Source of the DNA: Methylomonas sp. LW13
GTDB lineage: Bacteria; Pseudomonadota; Gammaproteobacteria; Methylococcales; Methylomonadaceae
DNA length: 64,000 nucleotides
Assembly: GCF_016865255.1 (NCBI RefSeq)
Contig: NZ_CP033381.1
Location: 434,001 to 498,000, forward strand
Reading direction: 5' to 3'
Within the stretch, counting starts at the first letter, position 1. Every line of letters starts with the position of its first letter. A model generated the notes under the pieces. The model ran no database searches. It was not told the origin of the DNA and saw only the letters and a list, made by a program, of their open reading frames with translations. This document shows, piece after piece, positions 37,506-46,283 of the stretch. The position numbers and the translations under genes are program-made.

Positions 37506-39697
37506 CGCGTAATCCTCCAGCAATAATGAATTTTTTGGTCGCGGGCGAAATCCTCCGGAATGGTTTTCGCGCTGATGTCTTCTATCTGCAAGTCCGCCAA
37601 GGCTTGTCTATCGAGTTTGAAGCGGCGGAAGTTGGTGGAAAAATACAGCACGCCGTCCGGAGACAGTAAGGCCGTAGCATTGCGCACTAAGTGCAGATGA
37701 TCGTTCTGAATATCAAAGGCTTCGTCCATTTTCTTGGAATTGGAAAAGGTCGGCGGATCGAGAAAAATCAGGTCGAATTGCGGCTTGTCCTTGGCGCCGG
37801 CTTGTTCCGCCAGCCATTCCACACAATTGGCGCGCAGCAGTTTGTGATCACCTTGGATGCCGTTTAAATCAAAATTGCGCTTGGCCCAGTCCAGATAGGT
37901 GTTGGACATATCGACCGTGACGCTGGACGCCGCGCCGCCGACTGCCGCATGCACGCTGGCGCTTCCGGTGTACGCAAACAGGTTCAGGAAACGCTTGCCC
38001 TTGGCCTGTTTTTGTATCATCAATCGAATCGGCCGGTGATCCAGAAACAGGCCGGTGTCCAAGTAGTCCTCAAAATTCACCCAAAACTTGCAGCCGCCTT
38101 CCTCGACCACATGAAAGCGGCCGGATTCGCCTTGTTTTTCGTATTGATCGGTACTTTTCTGCTTGCGGCGAATTTTCAGAAATACCTGTTCCTTGGGTAT
38201 CTCCAATACTTTGGGGATTTCCATCATCGCCCCGGCTAAACGCTGATTAGCCTTGGCCGGATCGATGGTTTTCGGCGATTCGTATTCCTGGACGTTGACC
38301 CAAGTCTTGTCCCCCTGATAAACGTCAACCGCCACCGCGTATTCCGGCAAATCGGCATCGTACAGCCGGTAACAATTAACGTGGTTTTGCTTGGCCCACT
38401 TGCCGATTTTTTTCAGATTCTTGCGCAGGCGATTGGCGAACATCTCCGCCTGATTGTCGGGCTGCTCGGTTTCGGTGCGCCGGCTGATTTGCTCGATGCG
38501 TTCTTGCTGGGATTTGGCTTTGGGTTCGAAGAAGGTCTGTTCTTCGATATTAAAACGCAGCAATTTGCACTCCAGCGCGCCGTTGAACAAGGTAATCGGC
38601 TTTTGCGAACGTACGCCCAATCTAAAACCCAGTTCCGGATTGCTGATGATCATCGCCACCTGCCAGCCGACGAAGCGCTGTTTTAGTACCTCTCCAAAGC
38701 GGCGATACAATTCGGAAGTTTCCGTCTCGTCGCCCAATCGTTCTCCGTAGGGTGGGTTGCAGGCGATCAGGCCTTTGGGCCAACTTTCCGCCGCTGTCGC
38801 ATCGGCGATGTCGCGCCGTTCGATATGAATCTTGCCCGCCAAGCCGGCGTTTTCAACATGCTGCAAGGCGGCTACCACGGTGCGCCGATCCTGATCGAAA
38901 CCGACGATGACCGGCATTTTGCTCAAGCCAATATCGCGGCGTTGCTTGGCTTCGTCGAGCAGGCTTTGCCACAACTGCGCATCGTGTTTTTTCCAACCCA
39001 GGAAGCCGAAGTAATCACGCTGCAAGCCCGGCGCATAGTCTGCAGCGATCATCGCGCCTTCTAGCAGCATCGTTCCTGAGCCGCACATCGGATCGAGCAA
39101 GGATCCGCCTTGCTCGGCGATTTTCGGCCAGCCGGCGCGCAGCAAAATTGCTGCCGCCAGGTTTTCCTTGATCGGCGCGGCGATGTTGACGTCACGGTAG
39201 CCGCGCTTGTGCAAGCTCTCGCCGGATAAGTCCAGGCTTAGCTGGGCAGTTTCGTTATGCAGATACACATTGACGCGAATGCTGGGCCGGTCGGTATCGA
39301 TATTGGGCCGCTTGTTGAACTTGGCGCGCATCTGGTCGACGATGGCGTCCTTGACTTTCAAGGCGCCGAAATGGGTGTTGTTAATGGCCGGATTGTTTTT
39401 GCTGCTAAACGATACCGCCAGGCTGTCGTCCGGTTTGATGTGTTCGAACCAGTTGATCTTTTTGACGCCATCGTACAAATCCTGCTGGGATTTGACCTCG
39501 AAACTGCTCAAGGGCAGAAACACCCGGTTGGCGGTGCGCGACCACAGGCAGACCCGGTAAGCCAGTGCCAAATCACCCTCAAAAGCCACGCCGGCCATTT
39601 TTTCGCGGACGTTCTGGCCGCCCAGGGCTTTGATTTCGTTGGCAAGGATGCCTTCCATCGCTTTAGGCGTGGTGGCAAAAAGTGGGTATTGGCTCAT
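37502..39697 (-). CDS. rlmL: Bifunctional 23S rRNA methyltransferase RlmKL
   Basis: 731 residues. N-terminal THUMP domain (about 45-155), RlmL methyltransferase domain with the NPPYGERLG catalytic motif (m2G2445), and a C-terminal RlmK domain with FAYTGSASVHAA and LDPPTFSNSK (m7G2069). Full length and collinear with E. coli RlmL. Co-translated with acyP through a 4-bp overlap. Confidence 0.96.
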   Translation of the reverse strand: MSQYPLFATTPKAMEGILANEIKALGGQNVREKMAGVAFEGDLALAYRVCLWSRTANRVFLPLSSFEVKSQQDLYDGVKKINWFEHIKPDDSLAVSFSSKNNPAINNTHFGALKVKDAIVDQMRAKFNKRPNIDTDRPSIRVNVYLHNETAQLSLDLSGESLHKRGYRDVNIAAPIKENLAAAILLRAGWPKIAEQGGSLLDPMCGSGTMLLEGAMIAADYAPGLQRDYFGFLGWKKHDAQLWQSLLDEAKQRRDIGLSKMPVIVGFDQDRRTVVAALQHVENAGLAGKIHIERRDIADATAAESWPKGLIACNPPYGERLGDETETSELYRRFGEVLKQRFVGWQVAMIISNPELGFRLGVRSQKPITLFNGALECKLLRFNIEEQTFFEPKAKSQQERIEQISRRTETEQPDNQAEMFANRLRKNLKKIGKWAKQNHVNCYRLYDADLPEYAVAVDVYQGDKTWVNVQEYESPKTIDPAKANQRLAGAMMEIPKVLEIPKEQVFLKIRRKQKSTDQYEKQGESGRFHVVEEGGCKFWVNFEDYLDTGLFLDHRPIRLMIQKQAKGKRFLNLFAYTGSASVHAAVGGAASSVTVDMSNTYLDWAKRNFDLNGIQGDHKLLRANCVEWLAEQAGAKDKPQFDLIFLDPPTFSNSKKMDEAFDIQNDHLHLVRNATALLSPDGVLYFSTNFRRFKLDRQALADLQIEDISAKTIPEDFARDQKIHYCWRITR

Positions 39698-40100
39698 GGT
39701 TGACGGCTGGGTACGGAATGGCTGGCTAGGATACTAAAATGTGCTGCGACTGCGGCGGATATTTTTATAGCAAAATTGCAAACCACGGTTCCATTCGACA
39801 TCGTTCGCCCGGTCTGCCGAACGATATGCCGGTGATGACTTGGGTTGGGATAATAGCAAGTGCGCCAATCGCGAGCGCTACGCACCACTCCGGCTCGTTG
39901 CTCGTTCTGACTGTCGATAGCCCGGGTGCTTGTGTCTCGGCGCGCTGAGACAGATACCCAATCAATCAATAGTTGTCGAAGCGGTTTACAATCGCTTCGG
40001 CAAGGTGGCGCGCTGAAATGCTAAAGATTTGAGGTGGAAACCAAATTTTATAGTGGCCGATTTATTGCTTGATAAGTATTAATGTTCTGCAACTCTCAAG
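39698..40100. other. Intergenic region between rlmL and cheD
   Basis: 403 bp. Overlapping short frames on both strands have no ribosome sites or recognisable products, so I leave them out. A perfect 6-bp hairpin (TGTCTC/GAGACA) lies at 39933-39952. The 80 bp before cheD are AT-rich, as expected for its promoter. Confidence 0.45.
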
Positions 40101-40688
40101 ATGGTCCTGGCTATGCATCCGCAAAAATACTCCGAAACCTACTACGACCCGCACCAACGCATCCGCGCCTGCAAAATCACTCCCGGCGAATATTGTGTCA
40201 CCAATTCCGGCGAGCTTATTGTCACCGTGCTGGGGTCCTGCGTGATTGCCTGTATCCGAGATAGGCGGCGGGGCATAGGCGGCATGTATCAATTCATGGT
40301 GGTGAACGTCAACGAAGACCAGCCGCTCAATCAACGCATGGAGAACATGGCTAGTAACGGCATGGACAATTTCATCAAGCACCTGGTCGGCATGGGTGCG
40401 GAAGAGAGCGAGTTGGAAGCCAAAGTGTTTGGCGGCGGTAATATTCTTAACGGCATGCAACGCAACAATGTCGGCGCGCGTAGTGCGCAGTTTTTACGCA
40501 GTTATCTGGCCGGCCGGAATATTCCGGTCCTGGCTGACGACATGCTCGGTATCTATCCCCGCAAGGTGTATTTCTTTCCGGAAACGGGGGAGGTGTTGGT
40601 GAAAAAACTCAAGGATATAAAAAACGAAACTATTTTGCAGCGGGAGCAGGAATATTCTCACAGGCTGTTTGCTAGGGTGTTGGCGTAG
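40101..40688 (+). CDS. cheD: Chemoreceptor glutamine deamidase CheD
   Basis: 195 residues (an ATG four codons downstream is possible). It deamidates Gln in chemoreceptors and tunes CheC. The catalytic Cys47 lies in VLGSCVIAC, followed by the usual GGMYQFM region (GGMNHFM in most CheD), with the catalytic Thr/His set in this area partly altered: the common His of the NHF motif reads as Gln here. A later KVFGGGNIL block matches the family. No other che gene is adjacent, so it serves a remote chemotaxis cluster, or has a changed activity. Confidence 0.85.
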   Translation: MVLAMHPQKYSETYYDPHQRIRACKITPGEYCVTNSGELIVTVLGSCVIACIRDRRRGIGGMYQFMVVNVNEDQPLNQRMENMASNGMDNFIKHLVGMGAEESELEAKVFGGGNILNGMQRNNVGARSAQFLRSYLAGRNIPVLADDMLGIYPRKVYFFPETGEVLVKKLKDIKNETILQREQEYSHRLFARVLA

Positions 40689-40700
40689 GGGATTTGTGTT

Positions 40701-40955
40701 TTTGTGTCGCTGGCGTGACGGCTGATTTTGAAGTCGGGTCTCGGCCCGACAGCCGAGATACTTTCTTTTGCTTGGCCAAAAGAAAGTATCCAAAGAAAAG
40801 GCCACCCGGATGCCGCTTATCCCCCGCGCTCCGAAGCTTTCGACGGGGGTTGCCGAAAGGGGCTTCCTGCCCCTTCGTCAACGCGCCGCATCCCTGCGGC
40901 GCCCCTACGGGCTGATCCCGTCAAAAGCTCCGGTGCTCGGCGCGGCATACGGGGG
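40701..40955 (+). repeat. Left copy of large inverted repeat flanking an exported-protein gene
   Basis: From 40701 to 40955 the sequence is the inverted counterpart of 42076-42395. Both share GTCGGGTCTCGGCCCGACAG, a CTTTCTTTTG...CAAAAGAAAG hairpin, the GGCTTCCTGCCCCTTCGTC block and GCTCCGGTGCTCGGCGCGGC, at about 90 % identity by eye. It contains internal palindromes but no convincing ORF of its own. Confidence 0.8.
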
Positions 40956-41199
40956 ACAAACACTGCCAGGCTCGAAAGCTTTCACAATACTTTTGGATGT
41001 GGTGGAGTAGCTCCGAATAGCGAAGCGTATTCCGAGGAAAGAAAAATATTCCAAGCATTCTTTGGCAGGACATGGCTTGATAGATTTGATTCAACATGCG
41101 TCCGATTACGCTGCGCTAATCGGACCTACCGTGCTGCGCGGCTTTATCGCGCAGCGTCCAGAGAGCGAAGCGAACGGGGTTGAGCGCCGGGTTAGCATT
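40956..41199. repeat. Cluster of short palindromes inside the repeat-flanked cassette
   Basis: Includes an imperfect CTCCGAATA/CGTATTCCGAG hairpin near 41015-41040 and a clean GTCCGATTA/TAATCGGAC hairpin at 41100-41125, followed by a GCGCGGC/GCGCAGC-rich stretch. These look like REP-type units nested between the big repeat and the gene. Confidence 0.5.
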
Positions 41200-41868
41200 T
41201 CATTCAACGGTGATTTCATATTCAATATCTTGCACCATACGACCAAAAGCGCTGCTTTCACTGTTGTACCGTCCACCAAACTTGAGCGTGTGCTTCCCTT
41301 TGTTTAACGGACTAAGCCCAATCCAATACCCATCAGAAGCAGATGGATACGCATTTATCGGCTGATATTTTTTTGGGACCCGTTCAAAAATATTGAAGCA
41401 CTTTTCTGTTCTTGCTCTATAGCGCTTAGGGTTCTTCACACTAACGCCATCTAGCTCAACAAATAAGTCTATGGCTTTGTCGTTATTGACTGCGGCATTT
41501 GCTTTGGCCTGCTCGCATGTAAAACCATTATTTTCCTCTCTCGGGTAATAAACCATATTAACCACAGGGAAAAAAATGCTCTTTCCCGCAGGAACTACGC
41601 AATTTCTTTTGATTTTCGACGAGCCGAAGCCACCAGCCAGAAACCATATATTGCCTTGTTGGCCAACATGGCAGTTATTGCCCGAAATATCTCTAACAGG
41701 GTTTATTTCATCAGGACTAGACATTGCCCACATCCACCATGAAGCAGATAACTCACCGACAGAATGCTTTTCCAGCGTAAAGCCGGGAGCAAGTGGCGTA
41801 GGGGATTCGGCTGAATGGGCTAGGCCAGCCATCGCCAAAAAGGCTGCGGTTATAAAGAAACGATGCAT
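41200..41868 (-). CDS. Exported protein of unknown function (cassette gene)
   Basis: 222 residues. Signal peptide about 1-19 (ending AHS). The mature protein contains GNNCHVGQQGNIWFLAGGF and CVVPAGKSIFFPVVNMVYYP motifs and four Cys that may form two disulfides. I have seen this pattern in uncharacterised exported proteins of several proteobacteria, but no function is known. The C-terminal half (about 120-222) is beta-rich with a KHTLKFGGRY strand, like a small all-beta ligand-binding domain. Lower GC than its surroundings and flanked by long inverted repeats, which suggests a mobile cassette. Confidence 0.7.
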   Translation of the reverse strand: MHRFFITAAFLAMAGLAHSAESPTPLAPGFTLEKHSVGELSASWWMWAMSSPDEINPVRDISGNNCHVGQQGNIWFLAGGFGSSKIKRNCVVPAGKSIFFPVVNMVYYPREENNGFTCEQAKANAAVNNDKAIDLFVELDGVSVKNPKRYRARTEKCFNIFERVPKKYQPINAYPSASDGYWIGLSPLNKGKHTLKFGGRYNSESSAFGRMVQDIEYEITVE

Positions 41869-42450
41869 CGATACTCCTTTAAAAATGCCAACAAGTGATT
41901 AGAAAGTTTCTGTATATCTCCCCGAATCGGGTGATATACATGTTATGTCAGTTTAGGGGGAAGTCTAGCTGGAAAAAGGATTCAGATTTTGTTCAAGCCA
42001 AAAACAATGTTCCAGCACGCTTAAAGATGAGGCTCGACGTACCTTGGTTTGATCTAGGATTATGGGATGGGGTTATCCCGTATGCCGCGCCGAGCACCGG
42101 AGCTTTTGGCGGGACAAATCGGCAGGATAGCCGATTTGCATGCGCAGCACCCGAAGGGCGAGGTACAGGGAGGTACCGAGTGAATAGCCCGTAGGGGCGC
42201 CGCAGGGATGCGGCGCGTTGACGAAGGGGCAGGAAGCCCCTTTCGGCAACCCCCGGCAAAAGCGAGAAGCGCAGGGAATAAGCGGCATCCGGGCCGCCTT
42301 TTCTTTGGATACTTTCTTTTGGCGGAGCAAAAGAAAGTGTCTCGGCTGTCGGGCCGAGACCCGACATTAAATCAAGCCGTCGCGTTAGCGACACCTCAAA
42401 TAAAGTTTCAAATTAGCTAACACAGCATCAGCTAAAAAGACAAAACAAAC
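41869..42450. other. Intergenic region containing the right inverted repeat
   Basis: 582 bp. 41869-42075 is unique, GC-poor DNA upstream of the exported-protein gene and should hold its promoter. A short dyad, TATATCtccccgaatcgggtGATATA, lies at about 41918-41938. 42076-42395 is the repeat. The last 55 bp are AT-rich DNA before the FKBP gene's 3' end. Confidence 0.5.
42076..42395 (-). repeat. Right copy of large inverted repeat, with a 75-bp insertion
   Basis: Reverse-complement partner of 40701-40955. It differs mainly by an extra segment of about 75 bp (about 42112-42187) containing a hairpin around AAATCGGC/GCCGATTT. Together with the left copy it encloses about 1.1 kb. Confidence 0.8.
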
Positions 42451-42936
42451 TCAGTTGACCTTAATCAACTCAACATCAAAAATTAATGCCGCATTAGGCC
42501 CAATATCCCTTCCAGCACCACGCTCACCATAAGCCAGGTTAGAAGGAATAAAGAAACGGTATTTAGCGCCTTCTTTCATCAATTGCACGCCTTCGGTCCA
42601 GCCCGCGATAACGCGGTTCAATGGGAACGTGGCGGGTTCGCCGCGGCCGTAGGAGCTGTCGAATTCCTTGCCGTCGATGGTGGTGCCTTTGTAATGGACG
42701 GTGACGTTGTCGGTGGCTTTGGGTTGGGCGCCGGTGCCTTCGGTGAAGACCACATATTGCAGGCCACTGGCGGTGGTTACCACGCCGGCGGTTTTGGCGT
42801 TGTCGGCCAGAAATTTTTCCCCGGCGGCTTTATTTTCGGCTGGGGTGGGGGCGTTGGCGTTGGCCAGTGAGAACATAGCAAATCCTGTAATAAATGCGAT
42901 TAAAATGGCGATGACACGTTGTTTCGTGGATTTCAT
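42451..42936 (-). CDS. FKBP-type peptidyl-prolyl isomerase, exported
   Basis: 161 residues. N-terminal signal peptide (about 1-28) and a short helical linker, then one FKBP domain (about 55-160): VTVHYKGTTIDGKEFDSSYGRGEPATFPL, VIAGWTEGVQLMKEGAKYRFFIP, LAYGERGAG and a final LIFDVELI. Catalyses cis-trans proline isomerisation in the periplasm, like FkpA, FklB or Mip; too short for the long dimerisation arm of Mip/FkpA. Monocistronic. Confidence 0.92.
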   Translation of the reverse strand: MKSTKQRVIAILIAFITGFAMFSLANANAPTPAENKAAGEKFLADNAKTAGVVTTASGLQYVVFTEGTGAQPKATDNVTVHYKGTTIDGKEFDSSYGRGEPATFPLNRVIAGWTEGVQLMKEGAKYRFFIPSNLAYGERGAGRDIGPNAALIFDVELIKVN

Positions 42937-42972
42937 GAAAACTCCCGATAGATGATTGGGGCGGCTAGTTTA

Positions 42973-43563
42973 TCAGTTTTTTTGTTCCAGCTCCTGCCGG
43001 CAACTTGCCAGTTGCGCGTCGTAACGCAAGGCGCGCTGATGGACTTTTTGCGCGGTATTCATCAGCCATTGCTTGGATAAAAAGCTGTTGCGCTGATAGC
43101 CGCCTAAGCCTTCGTGATAGGTTAAATACAGATTGTTGGCGTCTGAGGTGGGGATGCCCAGCTTGCGGTTGCTGGTGGCGCAATACCAAGCCACAAAGTC
43201 GCAGCTGTCGGCAAAATCTTCTCTATCGGCCCAGCCGTTGCCGGCTTTTCGCTGATAGTCCGCCCAGGTTTCGTCCTTGGCTTGCGGGTAACCGTAAGCG
43301 CTGCTGGAACGAAACCAAGGGATAAAGCCGAGAATCAATGGTCGGGGCGGTTGGGCGTCGGCGACGAAGCTGGATTCCTGATGGATGATCGCCATCTGCA
43401 CCGCAATGGGGACGCCCCAGCGCCGCGCGGAGCTTAAGGTTGCTTGATACCAGTCGTCTTTTTCCCGGAAGATTTGACAGATATTTTCCGGGTTTTTCGG
43501 CGGCATGGTTGTACACGCCGATAAAACGGCTAGACTAGCCAGACAAATTATTCTGCTTTTCAT
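42973..43563 (-). CDS. Lytic transglycosylase-like lipoprotein
   Basis: 196 residues from the ATG at 43563; the frame to 43677 extends across the divergent gene. Lipobox LSAC, so Cys16 or nearby is the lipid anchor. The SLT-like core shows the catalytic Glu in MAIIHQESSF, followed by SSAYGYPQAKDETWADYQ and a later YHEGLGGY with aromatic contacts, as in soluble lytic transglycosylases that cleave peptidoglycan to anhydro-muropeptides. Short compared with Slt70; closest in size to EmtA-type enzymes. Confidence 0.85.
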   Translation of the reverse strand: MKSRIICLASLAVLSACTTMPPKNPENICQIFREKDDWYQATLSSARRWGVPIAVQMAIIHQESSFVADAQPPRPLILGFIPWFRSSSAYGYPQAKDETWADYQRKAGNGWADREDFADSCDFVAWYCATSNRKLGIPTSDANNLYLTYHEGLGGYQRNSFLSKQWLMNTAQKVHQRALRYDAQLASCRQELEQKN

Positions 43564-43629
43564 ATCCCAATAAATTAGATTGCTAAAAGGATTTACCTTT
43601 AAAAAGCCCTGCCAAACAGAAGGATTATT

Positions 43630-44262
43630 ATGCCAACAACCGAAAAACGCGCCTATCGCAAAAACCTGGCTAGCCAAGGATTGCTGTATTTAGGCTTTGA
43701 AGAGCACGAAATTTGGGTCGTGAATCTGTCGCTTTCCGGCTTGCTGGCAGTGCTGAAGGTCGAGCCGCAGGTCAATGGCATCAAAGACATTTTTAATGCT
43801 TTGCAAGTTTCGCCGATAGTCGATTTTTATCTGCCGAGCATGCGCTTGGCTGGAGAGGCGGAAATGGTGCGCGCCGAAGCTACCGAGGGCGGATTTGAAA
43901 TTGCCATCGAGTTTCGCAACTTGTCTTACGATACCGATAATTTACTCTACAGCCGCCGCGCCTACCGCAAAAACATGACCGCGCCCGGTCATATTGTCTT
44001 CAACGGCAATGATTATGCGTTTAATACCGAAAATGTCTCGGTGGACGGTTTGATGATACGCATGCTGGGCAGAATTGAAGTGGCGGACGGTACGGTGGCC
44101 AAATTCGATTACAAGCACTTGAATCTGGAAGGCGAGGTTAAGGTAGTGTGGGTCGATCACGACGATATTTCCACGCTGATGGGCTTGCAGTATCTGCATT
44201 TGCAACGCGACTATATCAAGGGTATTCCAAACTTTAGCTATCCGCCTCTGGAAGCCGGCTAG
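43630..44262 (+). CDS. Tandem PilZ-domain protein (c-di-GMP receptor)
   Basis: 210 residues with two PilZ-like domains. The second (about 105-200) has the full c-di-GMP motif: RRAYR at 109-113 as RxxxR and NVSVDG as (D/N)xSxxG. The first (about 5-100) has NLSLSG but KRAYR in place of RxxxR, so it may bind weakly or only dimerise. Likely output for the c-di-GMP turned over by enzymes such as the HD-GYP protein at 31531; controlled process unknown. Divergent from the transglycosylase. Confidence 0.85.
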   Translation: MPTTEKRAYRKNLASQGLLYLGFEEHEIWVVNLSLSGLLAVLKVEPQVNGIKDIFNALQVSPIVDFYLPSMRLAGEAEMVRAEATEGGFEIAIEFRNLSYDTDNLLYSRRAYRKNMTAPGHIVFNGNDYAFNTENVSVDGLMIRMLGRIEVADGTVAKFDYKHLNLEGEVKVVWVDHDDISTLMGLQYLHLQRDYIKGIPNFSYPPLEAG

Positions 44263-44290
44263 AACTGAGGGTTAAACCGTCGTCGGCCAC

Positions 44291-45289
44291 TCAAAAACGT
44301 TGCCGGTTACGCGCCTGCCAAAATTCGGTCGCCAATTGCTGAGCTTGTTCCTGATTATCGGCTTTGCCCAATAGCTTTAACGCAACCGCGGCAGTCGCTA
44401 TCACGGTTGCCTCGCCAAATTCGTCGTTAAGCTCTCCACGCCAGCATTGCGCCAATAACTGCGGGTCCATGTCTTCGGCTTTCATGTGCCGGCGTTCGAA
44501 TAGGGCCGGCCAGGTCTCGTCGTTCAGTTCGCCGTTATTGACGCTTTGTACCAGGCATTCCACGTCCGGATTGCGCTCGGTTTCGCCGCCTTCGCCTTTT
44601 AACACCGCCATGTTTTTCTGATTCAGCAGCAAAGCGGCTTTTTGATGCACTTGCCGGTAGCTGGGATGGAAGATGCCTTGAATGCTGGCCGTGGCATCGA
44701 ACGGATTCAACAATCTGACCAATGTATGCACTGGCGAACGCAAGCCCATCACCGGTCGCAGATTGATCATGTCGTACAGTTTTGGGCAAATATATTCCAG
44801 CGACAGATAGCTGAAATTATCTTGCTCCAATTGCTGGCCGGCTTCGGTTATCGAGGTTGCAGCTTTGATGCCTAAGGCTTGCAGCACATTTTCAGTGTAC
44901 AAACGCCCTTCGGTATGACCACCGGCGCCGTGCATGAATACTTTTATGCCGTTCTCGGCCAGCAGCAGGGTGGATAATAAAAACCAAGGCAGATGGCGGC
45001 GTTTACCGGCATAAGACGACCAGTCCAGATCGACAGCTACTTTGGCTTCGAAGGCAAAACTTTCTCGTGCGGCTTGCACGAAGCCGGCCAGCTCTTCGCA
45101 GGTTTCTTCCTTCACCCGCATCAGCATCAAAAATGCGCCGAGTTGAATCGGCTCGACCTGGCCGTCGGCCAATATCATTTGCATCGCCCGATAGGCTTCG
45201 TCTTGGGTCAGCGGCCGGGCGCCTTTTTTGCCCTTGCCGAGTATCTTGATAAATTCCGCGAACGGATGTTCCTGGGTCAACAAGCTCAT
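44291..45289 (-). CDS. ybiB: TrpD2/YbiB-type glycosyltransferase-family-3 DNA-binding protein
   Basis: 332 residues. N-terminal helical domain (about 1-80) and a glycosyltransferase family 3 fold like anthranilate phosphoribosyltransferase. The glycine motif ([14 protein letters not shown]) departs from the TrpD GTGGD form, which marks the TrpD2 group that binds nucleic acid rather than making tryptophan precursors. E. coli YbiB is LexA-regulated, and a DNA-repair role is suspected. The ATG overlaps the cyoE stop (ATGA). Confidence 0.88.
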   Translation of the reverse strand: MSLLTQEHPFAEFIKILGKGKKGARPLTQDEAYRAMQMILADGQVEPIQLGAFLMLMRVKEETCEELAGFVQAARESFAFEAKVAVDLDWSSYAGKRRHLPWFLLSTLLLAENGIKVFMHGAGGHTEGRLYTENVLQALGIKAATSITEAGQQLEQDNFSYLSLEYICPKLYDMINLRPVMGLRSPVHTLVRLLNPFDATASIQGIFHPSYRQVHQKAALLLNQKNMAVLKGEGGETERNPDVECLVQSVNNGELNDETWPALFERRHMKAEDMDPQLLAQCWRGELNDEFGEATVIATAAVALKLLGKADNQEQAQQLATEFWQARNRQRF

Positions 45290-46176
45290 GAGAATGACAA
45301 TGGAAAATAATGATCGATCAGCAATGCTGCGAAAATCAGCATCAGATAAATAATGGAGTAGCCGAAGGTGCGCATTGCGGTTTTATTGTCCTTTTTACGC
45401 ATCATTTGCACGGCGTAATAGATAAAACCCAAGCCCAATACTACGGCGGCCAGTAAATAAATCACGCCGCTCATGCCGGTTAGATAGGGCAGCAGCGTAC
45501 TAATCAGCAACAAAATGGTGTAAAGCAAAATCTGTAGGCGGGTGAATTCGACGCCATGCGTTACCGGCAGCATCGGGATGGCAACTTTGGCGTATTCGTC
45601 GCGCTTGGCGATAGCCAAAGCCCAGAAATGCGGTGGGGTCCAAACGAAGATAATTAAAAACAGCAACAACGCATGCGGATGCACTTCGCCGGTAATCGCC
45701 GCCCAGCCCAACACCGGCGGCGCTGCGCCGGCGGCGCCGCCAATGACGATATTCTGCGGCGTCAATTTTTTAAGGTATACCGTATAAATCAGCGCGTAGC
45801 CGATCAGTGACAAAAAGGTCAGAAAGGCGGTCAATACGTTGATTTTGATGGTCAATATCGCCATCGCTACAAGGCCGATAAAGCTGGCGAATACCAATAC
45901 CTGATGGGAGTTCAAATGACCGGTGGGTAGTGGTCTATTCTTGGTGCGGCCCATTTGCGCATCGGCTTTTTGGTCGATGAAGTGATTGATCGCAGCTGCC
46001 GAGGATGCTGCCAGGGCGATACCTATGCTGCCATAGAAAAAGTTATCCAGCGGCGGCATGCCTGGCACGGCCAGCAGCATGCCGACGATGGCGGTAAACA
46101 CGATCAATGCCACGACTCTGGGCTTACAGAGTTCTAAGTAGTCTTTCCAGGATAGCGCTGAGGTGGTGTCGGTCAT
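45286..46176 (-). CDS. cyoE: Protohaem IX farnesyltransferase (haem O synthase)
   Basis: 296 residues from the ATG at 46176. UbiA-type prenyltransferase with about nine helices. First Asp-rich motif [27 protein letters not shown] (read here in parts: [10 protein letters not shown], then [10 protein letters not shown]) and second motif in the [11 protein letters not shown] loop. It converts haem B to haem O for terminal oxidases. No oxidase genes are adjacent. Confidence 0.95.
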   Translation of the reverse strand: MTDTTSALSWKDYLELCKPRVVALIVFTAIVGMLLAVPGMPPLDNFFYGSIGIALAASSAAAINHFIDQKADAQMGRTKNRPLPTGHLNSHQVLVFASFIGLVAMAILTIKINVLTAFLTFLSLIGYALIYTVYLKKLTPQNIVIGGAAGAAPPVLGWAAITGEVHPHALLLFLIIFVWTPPHFWALAIAKRDEYAKVAIPMLPVTHGVEFTRLQILLYTILLLISTLLPYLTGMSGVIYLLAAVVLGLGFIYYAVQMMRKKDNKTAMRTFGYSIIYLMLIFAALLIDHYFPLSFS

Positions 46177-46283
46177 CAAGTACCAAATAGATTTGCGGGT
46201 CTTTAAACATATAGAATAACAGTGAACCATTGATTATTAAAATAATCACAAGCGCTCACCATCTTTTAGTCAACGAGGGATTT

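Noticed and set aside
39739..39965. Overlapping ORFs of 60-90 codons between rlmL and cheD
   Set aside because: No ribosome sites, no recognisable product, and frames on opposite strands cover the same bases.
40701..42395. Insertion sequence or integron
   Set aside because: There is no transposase or integrase frame and no attC-like site; only the inverted repeats are present.
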